Both the position numbers and the translations under genes were made by a program. A DNA stretch of 64,000 bases from Phylloscopus collybita (Eukaryota; Chordata; Aves; Passeriformes; Phylloscopidae), in assembly GCA_027886175.1 (NCBI GenBank), contig JAJNNQ010000026.1, positions 31,576,001-31,640,000 of the forward strand, in the 5' to 3' direction. The notes beneath the pieces are model-generated. The model saw only the letters and a list, made by a program, of their open reading frames with translations. It was not told where the DNA came from and did not search any database. Positions 35,729 to 48,480 of the stretch are shown here, piece by piece. Positions within the stretch are counted from its first letter, which is position 1. Each line of letters opens with the position of its first letter.

Positions 35729-38700
35729 ACCTTAAAAACAATTCCACTTGTCTACAGAATCTTTGCATAAACAGAGAAATTAAATCTAACTCCTTTAGAA
35801 AGTATGAATTTGTATTTCTCCATTGTTTTTACAATGGAGAAATTTACTCAAATTATTGTGGAGATCACACAAGATCAGCTGATAGACCAGAAGTAGAAGC
35901 AAATGTGTGCAAATCCTAGCCTTATTTATGAGCAGTGAAAAGGGTTGCGTTTCTCCAAAAATAGCAGATACTAGGTTGTTATAAGTCTGCTTTATTTGTT
36001 CCTAAGTCTTTTGTGACTGAGCAGATTAAAGAAAACCTGGAAGAATACTTATATGTAAATGCCCTTATATTGTCTTTTTTTTTAAAAAAAAAATGTTTAC
36101 TTTGGCTTTAAGGATTAAACTTTTGTAATTTTTAGAGTTGGAAAAGCTATATGCAGCAGCTTCTCTTTCATGCCAATGGAAGGGTGGATTTAATTTTATA
36201 TTTTCCTTATTGTGTTTATGTAAACCACTAGTGACCCTTAACATTTCTTTATGTCATAGATTATTTTTGTTTCCCCTTCTTTTCCTCTTCCTCAAGGTAA
36301 ACAGGATTTTCATTTGGTTGTCTTTTATTTTTCTGAGTATTAAATTTTGATGTGAGGGTTCCTCATTTTACTTTCATGAACCTCCAAACACCCTGCAGTT
36401 TCATCTTCCTTTATTTGTATTTCTCATGTTTCTTTTCTACGGTACAGTTATCTCTGTTAATTGGCTATTGCTTTTCACTTTCAAGTTCTGCCTCTGTGGT
36501 TTAATTGCTGGACTGAGTGGAGACCAGCTAACAGAATTGATGCAGTGGCCAAACTTTTGACCCTGAGCAGAGACTTACTATGCAAATATTTCCCTTGAAT
36601 TTTTGTACATATAAACTTCAACCTGATTTAATTTATTCAGCTATTGCTTAAAAAGTTGTGAATAAAAAAAAATCATATAAATACATGTGATTATAAAATA
36701 CTGTCCTGAAGAGCACATCTGTTTCCTGAAGCATAGAAATGAGTAGGAGTAGCAAATATTAGGTTGATCCAATTTTTGCCATTCCCAGTGTGACCAGAGG
36801 AAATCAGAGATAGTTATTTAAAGATTAAATGGGAAATTTAGGTAAAATATATGATTTAAATGAGAGTACAGCAAGCAAGCTTAGGAGAAGAAAGCATAAT
36901 AGTGCAGTGAATTAAATATGAGTAACAAGAACATATATCTCAGTTTTCCTAAGTACACTTTCACCTAAGCTTTAGAAAAAGCAGCAGCTAGGGAAGTAAT
37001 ATAGAAATCTAGTTCTTGGCCTTGTTAGGTTAAATTCTGACAAAGAGAGCAATTTTTTTTCTGTTGCAAGTTGTTATACTTACAGCTGAAGGTTTTTTTA
37101 TACATATTTTTCTACCAGCTTCTCTGCAGATAAGATAAACTGATGGATTCACCTTTGGCCAGTGGCAGATGCATTGGGGGGAGTTTCTGGCATCTCACAG
37201 AACACACCACTGTAGCCCAGCCTGCCCTGCCCCTACTCCTCCAGAACTGAACAGCAAAATACTTGCTATGCAAACCAATACAAGCCTTTAACCAGCTTAT
37301 TCTCTTTCTGACTTTCTCTATTTTTTCCTCTCTTTTTACCCCTTCACTATTCTCCCTAAAATCCTACTTTGGCATTTCCTCTAAAGAATGGCTGCTTATA
37401 CTGCTTTCCCCATGGAATTCAATTCTTCTGAGACAGAGAGAGGTTGGTGGGTGTAAACAAGCAATTATAAATTAATAAATCAAACGTTTTCTTAAGTTTA
37501 AGCTGAATGTAAAGAAAATCTGTTTGTATACTGTAGCATTGTGAGAAAAACTATAAAGTTAACAACCTGAAAATAAACTATGAAAGCCAGCAGATATTAT
37601 CTATGAAAGAGTCATCTGAATAACTGACAAACTGAGAACACCAGTTGTCTCATGCCTCATAAATAAATAGACACAGGCATTATAGTCACTATTATTAATG
37701 TAAGAATTTTCCAGACAAAATTAAATACTGATTGTCTATTCCAGATGTTTTTAGAATAATGTAGGGAAATATGCAGCTACTTTCATGTTATTATGATTAA
37801 TAGACCAAAATATTTTTAACTCAATGAATGAAAGTATTGTCTGACCCCTGGTAAGTCCTATCAACATTTTACACCATCCCATTAAAATATTTACATCCCT
37901 CTTGGAACTCTGAAGTCCTTTTAAGCATCACTACTCATCCTCTGTGACACAGTAATTTGAGTGCACTATGCAATTGAATCACCAGTATCCCATCCAGAAG
38001 AGAATTTCTTCACCTGATTTAGTGGCTCAAGTCTTTAGTGCATTGCATAAAGTTTTTACTTTCATCAAAATAAATGAGAAAAACCCATGCAAACCCATAT
38101 GTGCAATCCAAGTTTGATGAAGACTTATTAAATGTCAACTAGTCCTTGAATTCTGATAGCACCTGCCGATATAGAAGACATCCATATTTTCACTGCACGT
38201 ATGGCCAGAGGTCAGTGCTAGCATCTGATGGTTTTATTGGTGAAACTTCATGAAATCTGTTAGAGAGAATTCAAATGCTAATTCTTTTATCTGTTATACT
38301 CGTGCTGACATTGCACAAGAACCATTTGTAACTAACTCTTTAATAACACATTTTAAATATAGTTTCATAATCAACAGACTTGAAGTATGTATTTCATAGA
38401 TGCATTCTGCATCATTTGTATTATACATACCCCATGAAACCTCCCAAAAAAACTATGACAGTATTTTAATATTGATCTGCAAATCTCAGACACTGAGCTG
38501 ATTCAAAATCTAGATCAAATGTTTGTATAATTAACTGATCAACTTATGAAAAAAAATTAACATTAATTCATTAAAATGTCTGTTTTCTTGCCCATACTCG
38601 CTGTCAAATTTATTTTTCTTGCTCCCTTGCCATGAAATCAAGTAATCACAGGACCTCCTCACTGGCAATTCAAAAGTTGAATGGCAAGCAACAATATTTC

Positions 38701-40084
38701 AAATCTTATTGTCATACATACCTACACTAAATGACATTCTATCTACTACTGGTATTTCAAGGTAAAGGTGTTCCAGAATTGGAGACAGACTTTCGCATTA
38801 CGAAAGGATAACTTCATAGCCCTCCATATGGGCTCCATAAAATCATATATGTGGTATTTGGGAAAGATCTCCTTTCTTAACCTGTGGTATTATCCATTCG
38901 GAAAAGGAAGTGATACATGTAGTCATCTGCCATATCCATTTTGATATTTTACAATTGCTTTTTTTTTTTTTAAGAGGCTTTGAAAAATAACCTGAGTTAC
39001 TAAACAATTTTGATAACAAAAATCAAATAATATACTCATTTTCTTACACTGAAACGATGGATGTTATATTGCCATCCATAAGTATTGTACACTGTAGCTA
39101 AGTAAAGTCAATTTCATGGAACTAATGATATATTCCAACCACTGAGAAATCTGCACATCTCTCTGGAATACAACAGAGTTAATCCTTTTCCTGTCAAGGG
39201 AAAGCTTGGAACTGTAATAAAAATAAATAAATAAATAAAATTCTTGCACAAAAAGGGTGCCTTTCCCAACTGACTTTCCATGGATTTGTGCCAGCATTAG
39301 ATATTTCACGTATCTCTTTTAGAAACTGTAAGAATTTACATATTCTCTATCCCCTCCTAAAAGTGCAACAACTGCTATCAATTAAGGTTGTTGCCAGCTG
39401 TTCTGGAAAAAAGTGGCAAAATTTATTCTTGCAAACTCCTGCCATGCCTCCTGTTCCATCTTGCTCTGCACATAAAAGCTTAGATAGGAGTTTGGCAGAA
39501 ATCTTTGAGACATTAATTCATCCTGTTGAATCAAAAAAAAATAAAAAAATGGCTGGATAACAAAGGCCAAAGGGAATCTGGATATTCAGAAAATGGCTGA
39601 ATCATCAGCACTCAAAGTGATCCCAGAACTTACAAATACAGCTTCATTTTTTCCTACCAAATCTGTGAACACACGTGTTGTCCTAGTTTTCTCTATTCTT
39701 CTCTGTTCTTTTAAAGTTCTACTTCAGCCTTCTGTGTTTACCTTTTGCAATGGAGTTTTCTCACACACTGTTCAGGTAAACAATGATTGTTTTGCATTCC
39801 TTTCTGTAGGAGGAGAGAATTGATGGACTGTTGGGTTGACCAGTGTGGTTAAAGAGGATGATTTTCTTCCTTCAATCCAAGGTCACTGTTGGAATTCTAT
39901 AAATGTTGAGGTCTGTAAATAAACTGCCCCTTTTTTGCCTTGAACATCTCAGTGCATGAGTGTTGTTTCTTTTGTGTTGTACTGCGACACACATGAAGTA
40001 GACAGCACAAGTATACAGACATATTAATAACTGAAGGCTGAATGCATTAAAATTTACCCAAAGGAAAATTATCCCAATGAAAGT
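35729..40084. other. unique AT-rich DNA with a small hairpin and short A/T repeats
   Basis: A 13-bp perfect hairpin lies at 35814-35843 and an (AAAT)n run at 39219-39241. Two adjacent plus-strand open frames (39288-39560 and 39593-39823) are unremarkable in length and have no start or splice context. Nothing else is recognised. Confidence 0.5.
35814..35843. repeat. 13-bp perfect hairpin with TTTT loop
   Basis: atttctccattgt (35814-35826) pairs exactly with acaatggagaaat (35831-35843), with loop tttt. Confidence 0.9.
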
Positions 40085-40394
40085 TTGGAGCAAGAAGATG
40101 CTAATGTCACTGCTAATGGCACTGCTAATGGTAATTCTTCTAACCTATCCAGGACCCTTAGGACAGAAGAGAACACAACCTGTTCTCCAGATCCCTTGAC
40201 CTGTTTTCTCAAGGCACTGAAATCCCTCTTGTTTGCCTGCAGCCTTCTTGTTGGGTCTTTGTTGATAACCCTGTGGGAAACCAGCAGCTGGTAATAATCA
40301 GTGGGCCACACCCGGCTGGGAAGTTTCTTGGTGATGTCTCTTACCCAGGCCCCAGGGAGACAACAAACTTCCCTATGGATTGGATCTGGTCGAC
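40085..40394 (-). pseudogene. CR1 ORF1 (esterase-like) fragment, minus strand
   Basis: The minus strand encodes a piece of the CR1 ORF1 protein, which in avian CR1 carries an SGNH/esterase-like domain. Readable motifs are CLPGAWVRDITKKLP, then a TDYYQLLV block and RDFSALRKQVKGSGEQVVFS, the conserved spacing of this family. The frame is open for this stretch but is a fragment without a proper start or C-terminus. It lies directly 3' (on the minus strand) of CR1 3'-UTR sequence, an order that does not occur in an intact element. Confidence 0.75.
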
Positions 40395-40640
40395 TGCTTC
40401 TGCAATGAACAGGGACATCTTCAACTAAATCAGATTGCTCAGAACTCCATCCAACCTGACCTGGAATGTTTTCTACCACATCTATTGGAAGCCTGTTCTA
40501 GTGTTTTACCACATTCATTGTAAAAAACTTCTTCCTTCTGTTTAGTCTAAACCTACCCTTGTCCTATTGCAACAGGCTCTTCTAGAAACTTCTTCCCTAT
40601 CTTTCATACAGGTCCCCTTTAACCATTGAAAAGCTGCATC
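40395..40640 (-). mobile_element. CR1 3'-UTR fragment, minus strand
   Basis: The plus strand shows the reverse complement of the CR1 3' region, including 'aacagggacatcttcaac', 'ccatccaacctgacctggaatg' and 'gtaaaaaacttcttcctt'. The usual short terminal repeats are absent; instead the sequence passes into the ORF1 fragment at about 40394. The copy is old. Confidence 0.85.
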
Positions 40641-43600
40641 TTATGAATAAGAACAAGAAATAGCAGACACACAAGGAAAAACGATATTGGATTGTTTGGG
40701 TTTGGTTACAGTGAGACCAATTGAGAGGCTTCTGCTGAGCTAAATATACAAAGCACACTGACAGGTTTTGCCACCTCAGACAGCAGCTGACCCCCTTACC
40801 TATTAATTACAGAAAATGTGAGAAAAAGTTCATTCTCTTAAAAAACACCAGACAAAACAAAACCAACAACCCCCCCAACTTTATTGCAGAATTATGATTT
40901 TCCAATAAAATCATAAACTGCCTCATTTCTTTAGTCTCACTAGATCTACACTTGTATGTTGATTGTGGACCCTCCTAGCATTTTCCCCTACATCCCAGCC
41001 ACTCATAACACCCAATCCTTACAGTGTCAGCCACCCCAAACAAAAGTGGAAGTATCCTTAGCATTTGTTCATGAAAGGTCCAGCTTCTGGCTCTGGTTTT
41101 CTGGATTTTTTATTTTTTTTTTAGCAGAGAAAGTTGCTCTCTGGCAACTATCTTTTGCTGCAAGTTTTTCAGAGACCTTTTGAATGACTGACAAACCACA
41201 GAGCTTTGCACAGAAGGGAAGAAGCAGCAAAGCTAAAGGTGAGAGTGTTTTAAAGTTACCAGTGCCTCAGCAGATCCAAGGTTTCCCATGCATCTTCAAA
41301 GCACAGCCAGAGCCGTATTACTAACCAGGGCTGATTGCTGACATCAATAGTTTCTAAAACTTCTGTGCTCTTTGAGGATAAACACAAGAAGAGCACCATG
41401 CCAGAGATATAAGGATTTTCTGGAGTTGCTCTGCTTAGCAGGACTGGGGTGAAGGAAACTATAGATAATTTGAGAGCACTTTCAAAAGATACTACCTTTT
41501 ATTTTTCTCAGCCTACATGTCTCCTTCATCACAGCAATGGACTTTTATCTTGTTTTCCATCATCCTGACTTTGCAAAACCCTGGCACAATGAAAACAGCC
41601 TTCTACAGGATATGAATTGTTAGTCCTTGAACAAATAAAACTATTCCCTAAGAGTTCTGTGTTTGTGGGGTTAATCCATTTACATCTTTGCTCATGTAAT
41701 GCTTTTTTTGGCTTTATTACCTCTTGTCATCTATGTAAAATAACTTAGTAGCATGAACCTTCTTTTTTGAATTTAGCCTCTTGGTTTATATATTTGTCAT
41801 CATCTTAAAGTCATAAATATTTTCATTATTAAATATGCAAGAGAGTGGTGAGAGTGCTGCTGTAATACAGCTTTTTCTTTTTTCCTTTTTTGTGGAGGAT
41901 CATCTATGAATGCTAGTCAGTTTTTGCAGAAAGACTGTAAATCTCTTCAGAGTAGTAAAAGTTCCAAAATGACCACATTTTCTGTTTGTTTTACAGACTG
42001 TCATCAGAAAGAGCTTTGTTTGGAAATTTACTGAGCAAGAGCTTTAATAATTTATAAAACAGCCTAGGAAAAAAATTAACAAAGCTGTTTATGTTTACCA
42101 ATATATTTGTATGTCTATCATCTGTTATCATCAATAGCTGTTCTTTTTTAATTTTAAAACTTTAAGTATTGCTTCCTTCTAATTAAGGCCCAAAGGGAGA
42201 ATCCATTGCTGTTATTAAGTAATATTTCCATCCTGGGATTAAAAGTTGAAATTCCTTTAAAAAGATGTTGTTTCCCCTCACAGTTACTTCCATTCTCAAT
42301 AAATAATACCTAATCCCATTTACAAAGAGGTACTAATTTATCTGATGAATTTGAAAGTATGTGATATATAAGCAATGTATATACCAAAGCAACCTTAACT
42401 CTGTGTGAGCAGAAGTACAGAATTTACTGATATTAGAAGACTCATAGCATATGCAATCATGTTGGAAAAGCCTCATGGTAACACTAGAAGTAGGAGGAGA
42501 GCAAAAGTTAAGTTATTAATAGAGAGAGGAATGCAGAGAGTTGTCGTATTAAGCTCCATGAAGTCTCTACACTATTCAGTAGCTACAGTTTATCCTGTGT
42601 CCTGAGTTGGCATATCACTCATGCTGGGGCAACCAGGAAGGCTGAAGGAGAAAATAAAACAAAAATAAGTCCTAAGTCCTTGACAGTCCTTGCTCTGACA
42701 AATTTGGTCTGGAAGCCAGCATGAGAATAGCACAAGAGTCTTCTGTACTAAAAGAACCCAGATTCTGAAACCACAAAATCTAATTTTTTGCAAGTAAAGC
42801 AAATACTGACATTTCATCTACTTTACCAGCAGAGGATGTACCCCATTTAATCAAAAGAAGTGGTGAAGCTGGAAGTGACAGCCAAAAAAGCAAAGGCAAA
42901 TGACAATTTTTCATAACTGAATGACCATCCATAACATGCTGAGAATATAGGTGAGGACATTTAAGGATAAATTTAGCATCCAGAGAAGATATTGTCATAG
43001 TGTACCATGATATATTTCAAGGAATTGGAGAATCTGAGCATATTTGCATAGAAATAAATGTTGTATTACGTATATGTATTTGCAGTAAGATAAATTCTGC
43101 TGCACTTGGAATACCTAAAATGCAGCTGTTAGGCTGCATGAGTAGTTTCACTATAATCAACAGTAAAGTTAGGGCAACAAACTAGGGATTAAAGTATGTT
43201 TGAAGTGTTTGAAAGTATCAAAATTTTGTCCTCAGCCAGTAGAAAAGAGGGCAAGTTGGTATCACTAGAGAATGCATCAGCACTTCTTTTGGATCAGAAA
43301 AAAGCAAAGAAAAAAAAAGACTCAGTATGTTGAACACCAGAAGGTTAAATGGCATCATGGCTATTACCACTGCTCAGGACTGACACTGGAAGATTTGCAG
43401 CATCAATTAAAAATCAAGCAACTTGTTACAATGTCAGATAAAAAACATGGGGTCTGGCAGGTGAAATTAGATAGGTACATCTCTTTTTAGGTACCTCCAA
43501 ATCTCCAGGAGGACATTATCAGTTTTCTAGATTAACATTTGAGATTAAATGTGTCAGTGAAATACTGTAGAAAGAGAGTTATGAGGCACTTGGTGATACT

Positions 43601-46165
43601 TCCAGAGAAGACATAATTGCTGATTATATGATTATTGCTTCAGCTGATGGAGCATAGCACAATAGTACCCCAAGAGAAGCAATGCTGAAATCAAGAGATT
43701 AAAACAGTTAATATGACAGAGATACAATAGAAAGAAATAGAGATAAAATACCTGCTGGACTGCGAATTACTTCAAAGTGACTAAAACCTCAAAAGCTATT
43801 ATGATATACTGATGAATTCCAATAAGAAAAATGAGAGGTCTTTACAAAGAAATCATATGTGATACATAACACACATCTTAATAATTTAGGAAATACTGAA
43901 GTATATTTTTCAGTCATGCAGAATTCAGTTTTTGCTGCATTGAGGTCTCTTCCATCAGTCTTTGCAACAGAAAATACTATGTTCTTTCATGGAGTTTATA
44001 TCACAGTTAGCCCTTTGATTCATTTACAATTTTTAAGGTATCTAGATACAGACAAGCACTAATTCTTTATTCCAACATCTAGAAAAGACCAATTCCTCGT
44101 GGTTTGTTCTTGTTCTACTCCACTGCCTTATTCAACACTTTCTAATGTCTTGTATGAAAAAGAATAGAACCATCATTCATCCCGCCAGCCAACACAAAAT
44201 GTGAGACTGACCTTACTGGAGCAGATCATTCCAGAATAATGCAGAAGGCACTTAATCTCAACTTGAAATTTGAGATTGAGTAAAAAACAGCTTCAGAAAA
44301 TGCCTGTTTCTCTCTATAAGAAGAACCTAGGGTAATTACCTTAGATGAAAACTGGGTATTTAGCAGAGATAAATCACAAAGAAAGCATGTGAAGATTTAA
44401 AATCCTTCCTTTTCAGAATATACATAAAACAGGGACAAAGCCAGTATATTATGGGGTTCTCTTTCCCTATAGAGAAATTCCAAGATGTCTCAACATTGTA
44501 CTGCCATTATTTTCCTATGTAAGTTCTTACTTAATTCTGTTTTTCTTCTAGGCATGACTCTGAAATTATATAATTTTTCTGCATAGTATTAATATGGTTT
44601 TCCTATTAATCTGTGACAAAGCATGAAATTTAATATCTTCCCCGTGACAAACACATGAAAATTATCAGCCTAGCCTATGGTCTGTACAGCGAACTATTTA
44701 TATGCTATCATTTTTAACAGGAAAAGAAGCTAAAATAAATAAATAAACATGAAGAACTTTTTTCTCCTATGGTAGTTTTATTAATAATTTTTGTAGAATA
44801 TAACATTTGCATTATTCACAAAACCTCAAGCTGCAACCACAGCCTTTGTCATGATACTGAATGTTATTAGTATTCAGCTTGGTATTAAGCAGGCAACTAA
44901 TTCTGAATGAAAATTCAAGAATAAAAGGAAAATACCATCTTTGATCATTTTAAGTAGCATATATTTAAAATTGGATTCTTTTGCAGCCTCCAGACAGTCC
45001 TCAGTTGTCATAGGAACTCACAACATTCCCTGTGACTACCAGTTCTTGCTGCACTTTTCTCTTTCATACTGTTAGTGTCTTCTGTTGTATAGGTAACTGC
45101 AAGTACTGGAAGCAGACAAAATCTCCCAAACTAGATGGTTGGCAACTAAGATTTCAGGATCTGGGTTTTTTGAACAAGGACATCTCTTCAAAGGATTCTT
45201 CAAGAGCTGGTAGCACATTTTTCAGACTGGGCTGCTTTTTTTTCCCCCCTTTTCTGGGGGATGGGGTATGTTTGTTTGTTTCTTTGTTTTTGTGCAGTCA
45301 CCATCCACATGCGGATAATCTTAGATCTATTTTTCAACACTTTCATCAGCCTTTCTCTTTCACTCTTCTTTCAGCATTTTTAGTTGACCTTGTATTATCT
45401 TCTCAGCTGATGGAAGTGGGGAGACTGTAAAAAATATTATTTAGAAATGTGAGGGATGCAGGAAAACTAAGTGCATGTTCCTAAAGTTATACCTAGGATG
45501 TGGCAGTATTGAGCTCTCCTCGTTGTGACCATAGGAGTAATCAAGGGCAATTAATCTGGTATTGGACAGATAAAATTAAAACATATCACTTGCAATTACG
45601 ACTCTCACCTTTGTTACCTATGTCACATTTTGTGTCTGTCCCCAAGGCTATACAGCAATGAGTACCAAGGTACCTAAGTGTCTTCTAAAATCCCAGCTTT
45701 TGTCTATATTTTGTCATTGTGTTGAAGTTTTCAAAATCATAATGTTTTGCATATATATGTGGTTTGCATGTGTAATGCTCAGTTGAGGTATCTGATTTGA
45801 AGCTCTATTTTAATCTAATTTTCTGGCTGGGTTGAGGTCAATTTCTAATCCAAGGCCCAAGATGGTCCTGGCAGCTTAGGCAGTGACTGGAAAAGTAACT
45901 TCACTGCATTTCTCATGTTTTCCTAGATTTCAGGATTTAATACACAAAAAAAGACAGAACAGGAAGCTCAGATTTCAAAGGAAAAATTTTAACAGCTTTT
46001 AAACATTTCTACATTATTAATTTTTTCCTTTCAGAACTAGGATATAAAAAATGCCTTCTGAAATGCATTAGAACACTCATTCATCCTGAATAAAGCATAA
46101 AGCATATATACATGCATAAATCAAATACACTTTTGATAAAGTGTCTAAAATTATTGCAAACAAAA
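40641..46165. other. unique AT-rich DNA, weak exon-like segments only
   Basis: A strong acceptor (gctgcaagtttttcag) and donor (AAG|GTGAGA) bracket 41173-41238, with an ATG at 41184 starting MTDKPQSFAQKGRSSKAK. No partner exon was found. A T/G- and G-rich stretch lies at 45238-45298. No recognised repeat family. Confidence 0.45.
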
Positions 46166-46185
46166 GATAGATAGATAGATGATAG

Positions 46186-46238
<53 letters not shown>
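46166..46238 (+). repeat. (GATA)n microsatellite, about 73 bases
   Basis: GATA/TAGA repeats with one interruption (gatgatagag) near 46180. Confidence 0.98.
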
Positions 46239-46239
<1 letters not shown>

Positions 46240-46604
46240 GTGTTGTCTTTAGGATAAAAAATAGCATAGCTTTTTAACCATATATCATCAAGCTATACAA
46301 TGTATTCATTCAGGATTAAAAAATTACCAAGACAATTATTCTTTGGGCACTCTTATGATGACCTACACTAAGAGAAAAGTATAAAGTTATACAGAACCAT
46401 ATCATCAGCAAATTTCACTCATCACTGCTTTGTATTTCAGAGGAGATTCTCTGATTCTGCCCAGCAGACAAATTTTCATTAAAAGGGGTTGTTTGATTGC
46501 AATGCTAGACACACTTCACTCCCTGTACGCCCACTTTCTGAGAGACTTTGCCCTCACCATTTTAATACTTGATGTATTCCTGGACTTTGTGAGTTTTAGA
46601 GGGG

Positions 46605-46682
46605 AAAAAACAAACAAACAAACAAACCCCAATCAACCAACCAACCAACCAACCAAAAACAAAAACAAACAAAAAACCCCCC
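46605..46682 (+). repeat. A/C-rich tract with (CAAA)n and (CCAA)n parts
   Basis: Begins as CAAA repeats, passes through five CCAA/AACC repeats, and ends in CAAAAAC and a C run. Confidence 0.9.
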
Positions 46683-46734
46683 TGTGTTTCAAAATTTTGA
46701 ATAGAAAGATCTTCGAGAGTAAGTACCGTATCAA

Positions 46735-47819
46735 ATGACCATAGTTAGGCAGTATTGGGATGTTACTTTTTTTCCCAGCCATAAACTTGTTGAGAAGAAG
46801 GGAGAAGGAAAGGTTGCAGCAGACTTAGTACCCACTGAGCTCTCATTCTTTGCACCTCTTGCATATGCACACACACACACAGAGCTACTGCCCAGTGCTA
46901 CCACTTCTTCCTACCTAACTGGAACATTGCTCAACAACCACAGTTATTTCATAATTCCTCTTCCCTTCTCTAGCAACCCTGCACCACAAGTCTATACTAA
47001 AATTATGCGACCTGTGCTTGGAACACTTCCCTGGCTAAGGGGCAAACCTCATAAAGGAATAGGGATTAATCTCTCTCCAGTGATAATGAGCTTGTATTCA
47101 ACCCTAGGTTTTATTTTAAGAAAAAAATCTTTATGGATTAAGGTAATTCTGAGTAGTGTTTTATAATAAATTTCTTCTATTTTAAATCAAAGTCTAGGGT
47201 AAATGTTATTTTGGTACACAAAGTCACTAACAATACATACAAATACTGAACACATCAAATAATCAAATTGTTTCACATAAATTCAATATCCCAACAGCTT
47301 GCCAAAGGCCTGTTTAGAAATGCTCAGATTCATAGACTAGAAATTAACAAATTCAGATAAGAAAGTAAAATCAAGCATAAGAACCCACATAAAAGACACT
47401 GCCTACAATTTACGGTGCTGAGGCCAAGAAAGTTACTGAAGAGTTGATGTTTCCAGACCTACTAGGCAGTAAGTGGATTAAATGAATTTATAAATCCAGT
47501 GAAAGTATGAAAGATTTTACATAAAGTACATAAAAATTTAAAACTCATGTTTCTAAAGAAGGAGAAAATTCTTGACGTGAAATTTATCCCGAGAAGAAAA
47601 ATGTAACCCTACATGTCCTTCAAGATGCCTTCCACTCCTGCCTGCAAAAGAGGCAGCTTCCAGGGCATTTAAGGAGATCCTCAGTGCCTCTGGGGAAGAT
47701 GGAAAGGAGATGCAGATTATTCACAGCTGGGTATGTCAGGAGGTTGAGAGGCAATGAGCAAAAATTCAAAGGGGAGATCTGGACATGAGGACAAAATTAT
47801 GACCATGATTAAACACTAG
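46735..47819. other. unique DNA with a 143-codon open frame of doubtful meaning
   Basis: The plus-strand frame 46735-47166 (beginning MTIVRQYWDVTFF) is the longest outside repeats. Given the base composition, a frame this long is expected by chance roughly once in two windows of this size by my estimate. No domain or motif is recognised. Confidence 0.4.
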
Positions 47820-47995
47820 AGCAAGTTTCCCCAATCATTTTGCAGCCTCTACTCTTGGAGATTTTCAAGACCTGACTGGATAAAGCCCTGAACAACTTGG
47901 TCTCTATTCCTTTTTGACCCTGCTGTGAGGAAGAGTTTGGATGAAAGAGCTCATGAGGTATGTTCCAACCTGAATTATTCTATAATTTTTTGATT
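47820..47995 (+). mobile_element. short CR1 3'-end fragment, plus strand
   Basis: It covers only the final CR1 region: 'actcttggagattttcaagacc', 'ctggataaagccctgaacaac', 'gaccctgctgtg', 'tgttccaacctgaattattct' and the terminal 'ataattttttgatttt'. It is heavily 5'-truncated. Confidence 0.9.
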
Positions 47996-48091
47996 TTGTT
48001 GAGGTCAAAATGTCATTATAATGGAAAAATTTTAAAAAGTCACTGTTCTTTTATGGACTCACTCCATCTAAAGTGGATAAAAAATATATAC

Positions 48092-48318
48092 TAAAAAAAC
48101 CACCAAAAAAACCGACCAAAAAAAAAAAAAAAAAAAAAAAACCACAAAAAAAACCACAAAAAAAAAACACAAAAAAAACCACAAAAAAAAAAACAAACCC
48201 AAAAAACCCCAAAAAACAAACAAACAAAAAAAAACACACAAAAAAAAAAAAAAAAAAAAGAAACAAAAAAAACCCCAAAAAACCCACCAAACAACCCAAA
48301 GAAACAAACAAAAATCCC
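48092..48318 (+). repeat. 227-base A-rich, A/C-only tract
   Basis: Almost entirely A and C, with one or two G. Mostly A runs of 4 to 20 separated by C, CC or CACAC. Open frames on both strands here are artefacts of composition. Just downstream lies a TA-rich block. Confidence 0.97.
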
Positions 48319-48397
48319 CAATAAAACTGTATTTTAAATAACACCCCAATACTGTAAAAAAAAGAAGACTCTGGCTGAACTGAGAAACTTGTTGGAT

Positions 48398-48480
48398 AAT
48401 TTATATATAAACATTTATATATAAACATACATTTACATATATATTTATATATTTATGTATATCTCTGTATATATATATAC
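48398..48480 (+). repeat. (TA)-rich microsatellite with 15-bp sub-repeats
   Basis: atttatatataaac occurs twice in tandem, followed by TATA and TATG runs ending in a (TA)6 block. Confidence 0.9.

Noticed and set aside
39288..39823. Two consecutive plus-strand open frames resembling coding sequence
   Set aside because: Different frames, no splice sites between them, lengths expected by chance.
41173..41238. Exon-like segment with ATG (MTDKPQSFAQKG) and GTGAGA donor
   Set aside because: All three frames across the full segment are closed upstream of the ATG and no partner exon was found; kept only as a note.
45032..45430. 132-codon plus-strand open frame
   Set aside because: No ATG start; it passes through T/G-rich low-complexity sequence and has no recognised domain.
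46735..47166. 143-codon plus-strand open frame
   Set aside because: Length is within chance expectation for this AT content and no motif or splice context supports it.
48073..48428. Lys/Asn/Pro-rich and Phe/Gly-rich open frames on both strands
   Set aside because: They are translations of an A/C low-complexity tract.
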